From the IMG/VR virus record IMGVR_UViG_3300008261_001864, positions 35,444-99,443 of that record: DNA of 64,000 nt. The stretch is one strand, 5' to 3'. The DNA is from a virus. How positions within the stretch are numbered: position 1 is the first letter of the stretch; each line of letters starts with the position of its first letter. Made by a program: the position numbers and the translations under genes. This document shows positions 1-9,295 of the stretch, in pieces. The notes beneath the pieces were generated by a model. That model worked only from the letters and a program-made list of their open reading frames with translations, ran no database searches and had not been told where the DNA came from.

Positions 1-187
1 TAGCGATCCAGCCCGAAGGCATCAGTTGGCGTAGGGCTGCCTGAGTCAGACCGCCCGCCAAGTCGCCGCCAAGGTTCAGTTCCTTGTCGAGGACCGGCTT
101 GCCCGCCTGATAGACGGGCGTTTCCCAATTTCGCCCCGAGGGGTCAAGGTAGCCACTGACGGCAGGGCCGTAGTTCTTGCTGCTCAT
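1..187 (-). CDS. Virion/tail structural protein, N-terminal fragment
   Basis: Only the first 62 codons are inside the window; the gene runs off the left edge. The ATG at 187-185 has an AGAGGAT ribosome site upstream, and the gene follows the 214-residue structural gene in the same direction. The visible residues contain NWETPVYQAGKPVLDKELNL. Openings of the form 'W..V.YQ.GKP.LD.ELN' are common at the start of large phage tail or fibre proteins, where they may help attach the protein to the particle. Position after the fibre genes supports a tail or fibre role. The function of the missing part cannot be judged. Confidence 0.6.
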   Translation of the reverse strand, partial: MSSKNYGPAVSGYLDPSGRNWETPVYQAGKPVLDKELNLGGDLAGGLTQAALRQLMPSGWIA

Positions 188-209
188 AGGGTGATCCTCT
201 CGGCCCGTA

Positions 210-854
210 CTAGAAGGTCAAGCGCCACACAATCGTCATCGTGGAGGTCGGAGGCTTGCTGATGACGGGAAACGTCAGGTAGTTGATGAGCGTTTCCTTG
301 GTGGTGAGGACCACGGTGGCGTCGTAGGTGCCGTTCGCGGGCGTCACAGGGTTCTTGATGGCGAGGTTCGACGACACGTTGCCGCCCACCAGACCCATCT
401 CACAGAGGGGGCCGACGGCCTCCGACTCCGTAAAGGTGGTGGTGAAGTCCACCACGTTCGTGGGGTACCCGACAGGGATGCCGCCCGAGTTGATGAACTG
501 TGTGTTTGCAAAAGTCTTGCGGGCGATCTCACTGTAGAGGGATCGCTGCGTGTTGGTGGGGGCCGGTGGCGACAAGACGCTCCAACCGGCGTCACCCGTA
601 CCTACCGCGAGACAGAAGGCACCGAAGGGTGCCTCCGAGTTGTCCTTGAGAAGTCGGGCCAAAAGGATGCTGGCATCCTTGACGACGAGATTTCGATGCT
701 CGCGGCGCTCCACGAGGTCACCCGAGGTCCCGTCCCGCAACTCCACGGTGACGTCACCCCTGATGTAGTACCCCTTGGGTTCTTCCACGCGGCTGACGAG
801 GTTGAGGGAGAGACGGGACTCTTGGGCGGTCGGCAGCGACTCAACACTCTTCAT
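210..854 (-). CDS. Tail-associated structural protein, unknown function
   Basis: A 214-residue protein with an ATG at 854 and an AGGAGA site eleven bases upstream of it. The N-terminal 50 residues are hydrophilic. The rest is a beta-rich domain containing NLVVKDASILLARLL followed by an AVGTG motif near residue 85. Phage tail-tip and fibre-associated proteins often show this 'N.iv..g...lArll....i..iavGTG' pattern. Later segments (EMGLVGGN, KNPVT, TKETLINYLTF) look like alternating strands. It lies between the YG-rich fibre gene and the next virion gene. A structural role is inferred from context and composition; no enzymatic motif is visible. Confidence 0.6.
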   Translation of the reverse strand: MKSVESLPTAQESRLSLNLVSRVEEPKGYYIRGDVTVELRDGTSGDLVERREHRNLVVKDASILLARLLKDNSEAPFGAFCLAVGTGDAGWSVLSPPAPTNTQRSLYSEIARKTFANTQFINSGGIPVGYPTNVVDFTTTFTESEAVGPLCEMGLVGGNVSSNLAIKNPVTPANGTYDATVVLTTKETLINYLTFPVISKPPTSTMTIVWRLTF

Positions 855-905
855 CTGGTTCTCCTGTTCATCTTGGGTGGGGCCATAAGTGGAAGTGCGA
901 CCCCC

Positions 906-2084
906 TTACGGCTCCAAGTTGATGTGCGACGGTGTAGGTACCACAGGAATAAGGTTGTTGGCGGTGATAAACGGAGCGTGCCCAGCCGCCGCAGGGACAC
1001 CGAGTTCCCAATAGGTGTTGTTGAGGAACGCCACCTGCGCGGGGTCCCAAGTCAAAAAGTAGGCGTCGGCTGGCCCGTCCTCGGGAACGGGCATCGTTTC
1101 CGTGCGGAGATCGTCCACCGTGATGGTGGCCTCCATGAGACGCGGAAAGGCTGCCCACAGCACTACCCCTGGGCCATTGAGGAGACGAGGCGATACCCCC
1201 GACTGCCAAGTGTAGAGGGGGAAGGGGTCGAGGACGGCCGGAAACTCATAGGTGTCATATGCGGCCGTGCAGACATCCACGCTCTGCACCTCGATGGCAG
1301 AGTTGGCGATAGGGGCTTCAAGGGCGGGGCTGAAAAACACCTGTCCGAGAGGAGTGCCGAACAACCCTCCCTGCACCTCGCCGGTAAACCGAGACAGCGG
1401 TACCGTCACGGTGAGGTCTGGGTTGACCCATTGGAAGGTCGCCGTTCGAGGGATCAGGGACAAAAACCCTGTCGTCACCACCTGGTTACTGACCTCGACG
1501 ATGTTCCACTCCGTCGTCGAAAGGTCGCTGGCAACCCGCAACACCAACGAGGTCGGGCTGCCTGGCTGCTCCTGTGTGACCTCTTGAACGACGTTGAAAA
1601 CCCCTGCGACGTCCTTCACGGCATAGCTGGCGACGTCAAGCAGAGCGGCGTTCACCTGCATGGGCCGAACGAAGATGAGGCGCAGCCGTCGCGGACCCAC
1701 GGCAACCGCCGTAAAACACGGCTCCGTACTGTACCCCGTGAAGATGGCCGACCTGTGCTGCCCATCCAAAGGGATGTTCGAGAGGGTGAGCAGCGAATCG
1801 ACCACCACCGTGTAAAGCTGGTAGGACTGAACAGAGGTGTAGAGATACAGGGAGGCTGGGCTAAGGGGATCGGGTACGACACGATTGATGGTCAGCCCGG
1901 CAATCGTGTAGTTGGACGGCTGGAAAGTTGCTGGGTAGGTCGGATCGAGGTTGTCATCGAAGGTCAGCCGCACCACATAGGGGTTGACGGCCTCCGCAGC
2001 GATGAGCCGGAAGGTAGTGGTGGCGATGCCGCCGTAGGTGCCGGTGCCGTATGGCCCCGTGCCGAAGTAGCCGACAACAGGCAT
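906..2084 (-). CDS. Fibre-like protein, YG-rich N-terminus and two SbsA-like Ig repeats
   Basis: 392 residues. The N-terminus has a GYFGTGPYGTGTYGG motif, which also heads the preceding 1387-residue protein (GYEPYGAGTYGG), suggesting both attach to the same virion site. Two Ig-like repeats follow, roughly residues 33-100 and 128-215. Each has an opening 'VRLTF'/'LRLIF' strand, a 'Y.I'/'Y.V' centre and a 'Y.VVV'/'W.IVEV' end, as in SbsA-type surface Ig domains. The last 170 residues are beta-rich and contain PFITANNLIPVVPTP. The ATG sits three bases after the previous stop (TAA ACG ATG), so translation is probably coupled. Likely an adhesin or fibre part; the receptor is unknown. Confidence 0.65.
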   Translation of the reverse strand: MPVVGYFGTGPYGTGTYGGIATTTFRLIAAEAVNPYVVRLTFDDNLDPTYPATFQPSNYTIAGLTINRVVPDPLSPASLYLYTSVQSYQLYTVVVDSLLTLSNIPLDGQHRSAIFTGYSTEPCFTAVAVGPRRLRLIFVRPMQVNAALLDVASYAVKDVAGVFNVVQEVTQEQPGSPTSLVLRVASDLSTTEWNIVEVSNQVVTTGFLSLIPRTATFQWVNPDLTVTVPLSRFTGEVQGGLFGTPLGQVFFSPALEAPIANSAIEVQSVDVCTAAYDTYEFPAVLDPFPLYTWQSGVSPRLLNGPGVVLWAAFPRLMEATITVDDLRTETMPVPEDGPADAYFLTWDPAQVAFLNNTYWELGVPAAAGHAPFITANNLIPVVPTPSHINLEP

Positions 2085-2087
2085 CGT

Positions 2088-5000
2088 TTAGCTCACAACC
2101 GTCACGGTGACGGTGTTGTGGGACGGGTTTCGGACGATCTGGTAAGTGTGGTACGCCCCGTCAAGGAAGTCGAAGGGGATGCCTGCCAGCACACGTTGGG
2201 CGTTGAGGTCCACCACCGCGACGTACCGCTCTCCCGAAGGCAGGGTCTTGAACGCTAGGGCGACCGTCATACCAATCGCTGAAAAACCAAGCCTGATCTG
2301 GGAGTCACCCAACCCGTAGGTACCGTCCTGCTCGACTCGGATGCGGAACGACACACGGGTAGAGAGGCTCGGAGAGTCGGTGAGAGGGGTGTTGTTCCGA
2401 TAGATCGTCCTCGTGCCCGTCGCATCCGTGCCGTAGTTCAAGTGCAGGTAGGTCGCCTGCCGTGTGACGTGTGCGGCGTCGTCCGATGCCATCGTCCAAG
2501 GGGTAGGCTGGTTGGCGGCGTCCTCGGGCAGCGTCGTCCCGTCGTAGGAGAGGCAGACTTCCTTCTGCCACTCGAACGAGTAGTGGTGGAAGCTGTCTTG
2601 GTCGGTGAAGGGCGCGATCTTGTTGGGCTGGCCGGTAGTCTGCTCGATGACCTCAAGGCTGTTGTAGAGGACATCATCGGGCACGAGCAGTCGCCACACC
2701 GACGTACCATCGTTGAACTTGAAGTCGCCGTCCACGTTCATGACGTCCTCGGCACGGTTGAAGGCCGAGAGGAAGCGGCGGTACGGCGTGGGGACTCGGA
2801 CCTCCGAAGTCTGTGTGCGCGGGTAGAGGGGCGTGTCCTCGTTTAGCTTCGTGTACGCCTCAAGGGCAGGGTTGCGGAAAACGTCGTCCGTGCCCTGCGG
2901 AGGGATACCCGTGCTGCTCGACCAGAAGTTCGTGTGGGGGTGCGGGATGTTGGTCCGAAGATGCTCGGGACTCGCCATCACGTTCCGCTGGTTCATGTTC
3001 TGGTGATGCGGGACGATGCGAAGTTCGTTGGGCGATCTCGTGATCCCATAGCGAACATAGTCCCACGCCGACGAGGATAGGCGCGTGGGGTCGAAGGCTC
3101 CCCAACAGATGCTCGGGAGGCCGCCAGCCAGTTGCCGAGGGATGCCAACCGCGCTGTCGGGAAGGTCAACGTTGTTGTAGCCGACCGAGATGAAGGGTTC
3201 TGGGTCGGCATCTTGGATGACCGTCACGGCCCCTGCGGGCGTTCGAGCGATCTTGTAGTTGTGGGCGGTACGCCAATCCGTCTGCAACGGAACTCGGAAA
3301 CTCACCGTGCTGGGCTGCAACGCCACCACACGGTCGAGCGACAGGGCGTTCGAGGCTACCGAGAGGATACCGTACACCCCCTTGTTGGGGCCGTCGTCGA
3401 TGATGAGGTCATCCCCTGCCACCAGTGAAGGGGGAGGCAGGGTCGGAAGCGTCACGGTACTGCCCTGCACGGTGACGTTGCGGTAAGACGCCTTGAGCGG
3501 GAGGTGGTAGCCGATGAGACTGTCGGAGTCCTGCCCGCGCCACAACCCCACATAGAACTTCTGGTCCGACCAGAGCCGCCACGCATTGACGTAATGCCAA
3601 TCTGTCGTGCTGACCGCTTGGTTGCTGGAAGGCACCGCAGAACCAAACGACAGAACGCCTGTCAGACCTCCCCCAGAGGGCGCGGCAAAGGCCGTGTAGG
3701 GAAGGATACCCAGCAGCCCTTGGTCGGCAAACAGCGTGACGTTGCCCCCAATCTTTGCCACTCGGTAGATGTGTGGCTCGCCGTCCCCCCACTCGAACGG
3801 GTACCCCGCCAACACCGTACCGTCTGAGTGGAAGGCCACCTCGCGGACGCCACCGTTGACTCGCAACAAGACCCCGAGGGTACGCTGGCCGTCGTAGGCG
3901 TCCGCAGACACCCCGCAGAAGCCCACCCCGTCTGCCGTGTAGGAGTGAACGTGGCAGCGGAACTCCACCATGTAATCGTTGGAGGCACCGATGACGCGCT
4001 CATCCGACGTGAAGGGGGCAACGTCGTCCACATAGTAGACGAGGCCGCTTGTCGCCTGCGTGTCGGTGATGCGGAGGACTCGGCCAACCATCTGTGAGGA
4101 GGCCGTACCCATCTGGGACCACGGCGTGGGTGCCCACTCGGTCGGGAAACTACGGCCACCGTACCCAAGAATGGGAGCAGCCTTGCTGGTGAGAAACGAG
4201 AGTTGTGTGAGACGGGTACCATCGTCAATCGCCACCATCACGGCATTGGGGGCCACCCCATGCGTGTAGGTGTACCCTTGGACGGAGACATCGAGGATGA
4301 CGTCCGATGAAACCTCCAAGAGAGGCTCGATCCGCATGAGGCCACGGAAGTCACCCCCAACAAGCCCTGCTTTCTCGACGGTCGCTGCGTCGGTGGCGCT
4401 CGTTGAGCCGATAAGGACGAACTGTGAGGAGAGAATCGTCTCTGTCCCGTGGTAGCCCACGGGCGTCCAAGGGAAGGCCGCTTCCTCGGGGTGATCGTTG
4501 CCCTCGTAGCTTACAAAGACGCTAGGTGCCGTCTGGAGGGGGTTGGTAGGAAGCACTTGGTAACGGACGAAGTTCCACGCCGAAGTGTTGGTGGCGGCCC
4601 GACCAAGCGAACCCCAGAACACCTGCTGGACCTCGTTGAAGGGCGCAGGGACGTCCTCAAGGAAAGGTAGATCGTCCTCGTGAACCTTGAGGATTTCCAC
4701 CACCTCGCCGTCGATGTAGAGCCGAACAATGCCGTCGCGGCCTCGGAAGATGCGGTAGCTGCGAGGGAGCGACCAATCGAGCGTAGCGGGCGCGTTCGTA
4801 GCGTCCCCGTTCGTGTCGATGCCGCCCGTCCATGCCGCAGCGTCATCCGGCGTGTCAGCGTAGTCCTTCCGCAGGAAACCCACCTTCTTGATACCGCCGA
4901 CTTCAACGAAGCCCACCAGCATGGCTCGAAGGTCCGTAGAGTACCCCGCCGCCAACCCAGACCACACCCCTTGGTAGAGGGTGGCGGTTGCCGACTCGAT

Positions 5001-6251
5001 GCTCCACGCCAACGCAAAAGCATGGGGGAACGTCTGGTCGAGCCGCCGCCGCCAAAAGAGCGGGTTGCCGTTCGGGAACACACCCGCAGACGTTTTCTGA
5101 ACGACGAGGTTGGAAGCCGTCAGAGTAGTCGAGCCAGACCCTATCCGCTCCCACGGGTAGTAGATGTCGTTCTCTGGTAGCCCCGTCGGGGAGTACGAGA
5201 TGAACTGCGAGGTGACGGTCCGCTCAAGGGGCGGGTAGGCGATCCTGTGGGTAGGGGTGTTGAACACCAAGAGGTTGGGATCGTTGAAGATCGCCGTGTA
5301 GGCCCGCTCGTAGGCTCGGTAATGCAACTCACGCTGGGTGGGTTGCTCCAATGCGGCGGGCACAACGTTGTCGAGGTCCAGCAGCGTCCAAGACGTGTAG
5401 GGTCCGACCAGACCGGCCAACGTCACCTGTAGGCTGGTGGTCGATAGGATTGCCCCCACTTGCCTGTAGGTCGTGCCCGTTGTCCCCTGCAACGCCAAAG
5501 TGAGGCCGACGAACCCACTCAGTAGTGAGGCGCTCGTGAGCGTCACGGTGTCGGGGGCCGTCACCGTCACACCCGTACCCTGTTGGATGGTGCGGCTGGC
5601 CCTGTAGGAGGATGGCTCCAGCAGGACGTTGTTGTATCGGTAGGTGTGGTTTGTACCCGCGTTGGGTCGCCCGATGTCATGGTTCCAGCCGTTGAACTTG
5701 AACTCACGGGAGTTCAACCGCGTCACATCGACGGTGGGGTTACGAACCCACGAGTAGTCCACCTCAACGTGATCGCCCGACGCCAAAGGGCTGGGCATGA
5801 CGATCTGCCCCAGCAGCCCATAGACGGCATCTGGGGCCACGGGGGTACCGTTCACCCGTACCGTCACATGGCTGGGCTGGTCAGCGATCTGCCCTGTGCG
5901 AGCATCATAGACCCGCCACGATGTCGCAGGCGTGTCGGGGAGCGAGAAGCTGGCTCGCAACTTGAGTCGGTTCGAGGAGGGAACGCCGAGGATCAGATAA
6001 TCGCCGTCGTGCTTGCCCGACCCCGTGAGGTTTAGGTACTGGCCGACAAGGCTGGCCGAGAACTGCCCGCCGCTAACCTGCACGGTGTCATAAGACACGA
6101 AGGTTGCCGTGCTGCCCTGCAAGAGGGTGAGGGGCGGCTTGGCGATGGGTCCCTTGTCGGTGAACACCGAACGGGCATAGGGGGGTTCACCCGGTGGCCC
6201 GCCACCGTATGTCCCTGCGCCGTATGGTTCGTACCCGTAGCCTGTTGGCAC
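2088..6251 (-). CDS. Giant tail-fibre protein with concanavalin/LamG-like repeats
   Basis: 1387 residues from a GTG start with a GAGG site six bases upstream. The N-terminus carries the YG-rich motif GYEPYGAGTYGG. Beyond about residue 340 the protein is built from repeated lectin-like beta modules of roughly 200-250 residues. Their recurrent signatures are 'H/R.Y.I.R....TV.L..DG', followed by 'FWGSLGR...TSAWNFVRY', 'LSFGSAVPSSN...WHYVNAWRLW' and 'CWGAFDPTRLSSSAWDYVRY'. Such jelly-roll modules usually bind carbohydrate. The final module stops inside the YHTYQIVRNP strand and lacks its 'FG....SAWDYVRY' end. Probably a long or side tail fibre; the cell-surface ligand is unknown. Confidence 0.7.
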   Translation of the reverse strand: MPTGYGYEPYGAGTYGGGPPGEPPYARSVFTDKGPIAKPPLTLLQGSTATFVSYDTVQVSGGQFSASLVGQYLNLTGSGKHDGDYLILGVPSSNRLKLRASFSLPDTPATSWRVYDARTGQIADQPSHVTVRVNGTPVAPDAVYGLLGQIVMPSPLASGDHVEVDYSWVRNPTVDVTRLNSREFKFNGWNHDIGRPNAGTNHTYRYNNVLLEPSSYRASRTIQQGTGVTVTAPDTVTLTSASLLSGFVGLTLALQGTTGTTYRQVGAILSTTSLQVTLAGLVGPYTSWTLLDLDNVVPAALEQPTQRELHYRAYERAYTAIFNDPNLLVFNTPTHRIAYPPLERTVTSQFISYSPTGLPENDIYYPWERIGSGSTTLTASNLVVQKTSAGVFPNGNPLFWRRRLDQTFPHAFALAWSIESATATLYQGVWSGLAAGYSTDLRAMLVGFVEVGGIKKVGFLRKDYADTPDDAAAWTGGIDTNGDATNAPATLDWSLPRSYRIFRGRDGIVRLYIDGEVVEILKVHEDDLPFLEDVPAPFNEVQQVFWGSLGRAATNTSAWNFVRYQVLPTNPLQTAPSVFVSYEGNDHPEEAAFPWTPVGYHGTETILSSQFVLIGSTSATDAATVEKAGLVGGDFRGLMRIEPLLEVSSDVILDVSVQGYTYTHGVAPNAVMVAIDDGTRLTQLSFLTSKAAPILGYGGRSFPTEWAPTPWSQMGTASSQMVGRVLRITDTQATSGLVYYVDDVAPFTSDERVIGASNDYMVEFRCHVHSYTADGVGFCGVSADAYDGQRTLGVLLRVNGGVREVAFHSDGTVLAGYPFEWGDGEPHIYRVAKIGGNVTLFADQGLLGILPYTAFAAPSGGGLTGVLSFGSAVPSSNQAVSTTDWHYVNAWRLWSDQKFYVGLWRGQDSDSLIGYHLPLKASYRNVTVQGSTVTLPTLPPPSLVAGDDLIIDDGPNKGVYGILSVASNALSLDRVVALQPSTVSFRVPLQTDWRTAHNYKIARTPAGAVTVIQDADPEPFISVGYNNVDLPDSAVGIPRQLAGGLPSICWGAFDPTRLSSSAWDYVRYGITRSPNELRIVPHHQNMNQRNVMASPEHLRTNIPHPHTNFWSSSTGIPPQGTDDVFRNPALEAYTKLNEDTPLYPRTQTSEVRVPTPYRRFLSAFNRAEDVMNVDGDFKFNDGTSVWRLLVPDDVLYNSLEVIEQTTGQPNKIAPFTDQDSFHHYSFEWQKEVCLSYDGTTLPEDAANQPTPWTMASDDAAHVTRQATYLHLNYGTDATGTRTIYRNNTPLTDSPSLSTRVSFRIRVEQDGTYGLGDSQIRLGFSAIGMTVALAFKTLPSGERYVAVVDLNAQRVLAGIPFDFLDGAYHTYQIVRNPSHNTVTVTVVS

Positions 6252-6263
6252 GATGAGCCTCGC

Positions 6264-8453
6264 CTACCAAGTGTAGATGACGACAAGACCACCGCCGCCT
6301 TTACCGCCAGCCCCCGAGGTGTACCCGTTGCGGGCCGCCCCACCGCCGCCGCCACCACCACCGCCGAGGCCACCAATCCCACCGGCACCGCCGTTTGCCG
6401 TGTAGCGACCTGCCCCACCACCAGCGCCACCTCCCGCAGGATAGAGAGGGTTACCCGTGAAGGTTGCAGCGGTTCCGGCCGACCCGTTGGGAGAGGCTTG
6501 GGAACCGCCCGCACCACTATTACCACCGCCCATGAACGGAGCGCCTTGGCTGCCTCCCGTACCGTACCCGAGGGTTGTGGCGGCGTCGATGCTACCACCG
6601 TTCCCACCTGCACCCGCACCAGCGTTTGACAATGAGGGGACGTAGGTAAAGCCAGAAGTCACCACAGAACCAGAAACAGCGATGTTGGATGCCCCCTTGT
6701 AAAGGGCATCGCCACCGCCCACCGTCGCCGTAGGTGTGGCAGAGGCCCCGGTCCCGCCGTAAGCAATCACTCGATTGGTAAGGGTGACCCCAAACGTCAC
6801 CGAAGAAGCAGCACCGTTGCTCCCAGCGGCGCTTATCGGTCCCGTAACCCCAGACCCACCATTTCCCCCACCCGAGACAGCAACGCTGCCGGTGCTGGGG
6901 AGGTTACTAGCCAGCAGGGTGGTGTCTGTGATACCGCCCCCACTTCCTCCCCCGCCGCCGTAACGAAAAGCCGTCGAGTCACCGCATTGGCCGGAAGCCC
7001 CGCCACCCCCGCTTCCCACCGCGATGATTCGCACGAACGTCGCATTAGCAGGTTTCGCCCAAGTGTAGGTACCAGCCGTCGAGTAAGCAAACATCTGCAC
7101 GGGCGTCGTCTGGGGAGACAAGTTCATCTGCACCCAATAGTTGCCGTCGTACATGAACTCGACAATCTCACGGGTGGCTATGGTGACATTGTTGAAAGGC
7201 AACGACAACTTCGACCCGACCAGCGGCCCACCGAGAGCGGCATCCTTCTGCAAAGTGACGGCTTCACCGATGTTCTGGAGGCGAATACAAGTGCCGACCA
7301 CGACGGGGACGGTGGTGAACGCGGTAGCCTTCATCGTCGTCTTGATGGTCGGTGTCGCACCAAGCGTCATCGAGAGCAGCGGATTGACTTGAAGGAACGG
7401 TTTGGGGGAGGCGTTGGGACCGCCCGCCGTGTTCGAGATTTCGATGGGTACAGACGTGGAAGCCAGAACTTGCGTCGTCTGCGGGGGGTACACCAACAAC
7501 CCGTCCAGGTTGATGTTGAACCCGTTTAGGTTCACAGGGCCAACAAGTCCCGCGCCCTCACCACCCCTGATAGTAACAGCCGTGCTAGTAGGGAAGGTGG
7601 AGAAGCTCGGCTGGATCAGTAGGTCGCCGTTATACGCTCGGCTGGTACCCTGCTGGACCAGCCACCCGTTCGCAATCAGCGGGGAGGACTCGTCGCCAAG
7701 GTAAGTGCAAGTAACCTCCGTGGTAGTCACTTGGCCGAACAAACCGGCCGTAGGACGCAGCCACAGGAGGCCACCATCAAACGAGATAGTCACGCTAGGG
7801 GCATCCGCTTCTGCCCGAAAAACAAACGTGAATGTCGCACCCTTCTGAATGTTCACAGGAAGGATGTTGTAATCGAACGGGTGTGAACTCGAAATGTCCA
7901 CCACCTGTATGGTGGCATCCACGCCGTACTCAAGGTCGAGGGTGACGATTCCGGCAGCCGTGTGATGAAAGTAGGCCACGTCACCCGCGTACCGACCCTC
8001 GCGCTCCCGCCGCTTTCGGAGGTAGGCGTCCAACAGGTAGTTCGAGTCACCCCGCTGACCACCCGCCCATCCAGAAGCCGTAGCCTCTGAGTCGCCAAGG
8101 TCACACATCTCGGGCGTCATGCCCGCTGACGGTAAGGACAAACCGTCGGCATCAGCCACGCCGAAGAACCTGACATCGCGGGTGGTACCTGTCTCGTCGA
8201 TGCGAGTCAGTTTGACGATGTAGATGCCATCGACAAACGGCCCCTGCGCGGTCGCCACCTGACTGTTGGAGTCAAGGATCGCTGGGGGGTTTGCCTGCGG
8301 GGAGGGCCATGACAGGAACTCCCAATAGGTGGTGACAGACGGTCCACCGAGGTCAGTCATGACCACGTTGGCGTCGGGGGCTAGTCCAAGAACGGACTTA
8401 CCCGCTGCCCCGACCGTGCTGTTCTGTGAAAACTGGATGCTCGCAGAGGCCAT
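6264..8453 (-). CDS. Tail fibre with glycine-rich C-terminal adhesin-like domain
   Basis: 729 residues if the ATG at 8453 is used; it has a strong GGAGGGCGGCTC site, so the longer reading from 8567, which overlaps the preceding gene, is rejected. The N-terminal ~450 residues are beta-rich, with a segment resembling fibre shaft sequences. From about residue 455 there is a tail-fibre-like strand (TYTWAKPANATFVRIIAVG), then about 250 residues dominated by GGGG/GGAGG blocks, ending GLVVIYTW. Glycine-rich blocks separated by short variable loops recall the polyglycine-II sandwich domains of T-even adhesins (gp38 type) and phage proteins with a terminal 'VvvyTW' strand. Likely receptor-binding; the specificity is not readable. 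Confidence 0.75.
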   Translation of the reverse strand: MASASIQFSQNSTVGAAGKSVLGLAPDANVVMTDLGGPSVTTYWEFLSWPSPQANPPAILDSNSQVATAQGPFVDGIYIVKLTRIDETGTTRDVRFFGVADADGLSLPSAGMTPEMCDLGDSEATASGWAGGQRGDSNYLLDAYLRKRREREGRYAGDVAYFHHTAAGIVTLDLEYGVDATIQVVDISSSHPFDYNILPVNIQKGATFTFVFRAEADAPSVTISFDGGLLWLRPTAGLFGQVTTTEVTCTYLGDESSPLIANGWLVQQGTSRAYNGDLLIQPSFSTFPTSTAVTIRGGEGAGLVGPVNLNGFNINLDGLLVYPPQTTQVLASTSVPIEISNTAGGPNASPKPFLQVNPLLSMTLGATPTIKTTMKATAFTTVPVVVGTCIRLQNIGEAVTLQKDAALGGPLVGSKLSLPFNNVTIATREIVEFMYDGNYWVQMNLSPQTTPVQMFAYSTAGTYTWAKPANATFVRIIAVGSGGGGASGQCGDSTAFRYGGGGGSGGGITDTTLLASNLPSTGSVAVSGGGNGGSGVTGPISAAGSNGAASSVTFGVTLTNRVIAYGGTGASATPTATVGGGDALYKGASNIAVSGSVVTSGFTYVPSLSNAGAGAGGNGGSIDAATTLGYGTGGSQGAPFMGGGNSGAGGSQASPNGSAGTAATFTGNPLYPAGGGAGGGAGRYTANGGAGGIGGLGGGGGGGGGAARNGYTSGAGGKGGGGLVVIYTW

Positions 8454-8488
8454 GAGCCGCCCTCCATGCAGGGGTCGGTATTGAAAGA

Positions 8489-9292
8489 CTAGAAGTGATG
8501 AATCTCTGCGGTGACGTGAGCGTTGGCCTTCGTACCAAGCCGATCCTTGTCGCGGAGGCCACCCCAATAGGAGCGGAAGTCATCGTAGTAGTAGTTGGAC
8601 ATCGCCCATCGCATCGCATCCCCGATCACACCGTCCGTGGGGATGATCTTGTCTTGGAAGATGTAGCGGATGCGGTACAGGGTGTGGGCAGGTCGCACGA
8701 TGTCGATGATCTGCCGGATGGTCTTGTCGGCCTCGAAGGTGTTGGATGGGAACCCACCGCCAAGCGGGATCACGACGTCCACATCGAACCCAAACTGGTC
8801 CGAGATGTCGAGGCCGCTACCCCCCTGTCGAACGATCAGGTAGTTCTCGGTCACCTTGATGGTGCCCTGCATGAACAGGCCGACCACCTCGGCCAAGGAC
8901 GTAGGGATGCTGCCTTGGAAGTAGATTCGGATGAGGTTGAGCAGGACGTTGCGGAAACCCTCGTCCGAGAACTCCAGTTCGGGCAGACGCCCGTTCAAGA
9001 ACACGAAGTACCCGACGGTGGTGTAGAGGAACTCGCTTCGTGTGGTGTCAAAGGCGAAGTCGCTGGAGATGTCCTCCAGAGCCAGTTCCATCCTCGCCAA
9101 CTCGACCGCAACAGCCTTGAGTTCGACCGTGTAGTTGGGTCCCTCGACGGTTGAGGTGTAGTTCGAGGGCAGCAGGGCCAACAACTGGCTAAAGATGCCC
9201 TGCGCCCGGCGCACCAAACGTAGGTTGTACTCCTGACCTGTCTGCGAGACGGTCAGGTTTTTTCGCCAGCTTTCGCTTACAAAACGAGGCAT
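8489..9292 (-). CDS. Baseplate/tail protein, gpI-like
   Basis: 267 residues, mostly helical in the first half. It contains FDTTRSEFLYTTVGYF, then a middle segment with RIYFQGSIPTSLAEVVGLF, and a C-terminal part with VRPAHTLYRIRYIF. This order, and a position directly after the baseplate J gene and before the fibres, match the P2 gpI family, which links the baseplate wedge to tail fibres. The 'RPAHTLY.IRYIF' segment resembles the usual end of a gpI or DUF2313-like domain. The ATG is four bases from the baseplate J stop, indicating coupling. Assignment rests on position and pattern, not on an alignment. Confidence 0.6.
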   Translation of the reverse strand: MPRFVSESWRKNLTVSQTGQEYNLRLVRRAQGIFSQLLALLPSNYTSTVEGPNYTVELKAVAVELARMELALEDISSDFAFDTTRSEFLYTTVGYFVFLNGRLPELEFSDEGFRNVLLNLIRIYFQGSIPTSLAEVVGLFMQGTIKVTENYLIVRQGGSGLDISDQFGFDVDVVIPLGGGFPSNTFEADKTIRQIIDIVRPAHTLYRIRYIFQDKIIPTDGVIGDAMRWAMSNYYYDDFRSYWGGLRDKDRLGTKANAHVTAEIHHF

Positions 9293-9295
9293 TGG

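Noticed and set aside
696-2258. 520-residue plus-strand frame
   Set aside because: Antisense to two structural genes, histidine/arginine-rich composition from GC-rich codons, no ribosome site or family pattern.
6264-7080. Gly-rich repeats as CRISPR-like or satellite DNA
   Set aside because: Irregular unit lengths and in-frame glycine coding; they are protein repeats.
8454-8567. Extended start for the glycine-rich fibre gene
   Set aside because: Extension overlaps the upstream gene, is arginine-rich, and the internal ATG 8453 has a far better ribosome site.
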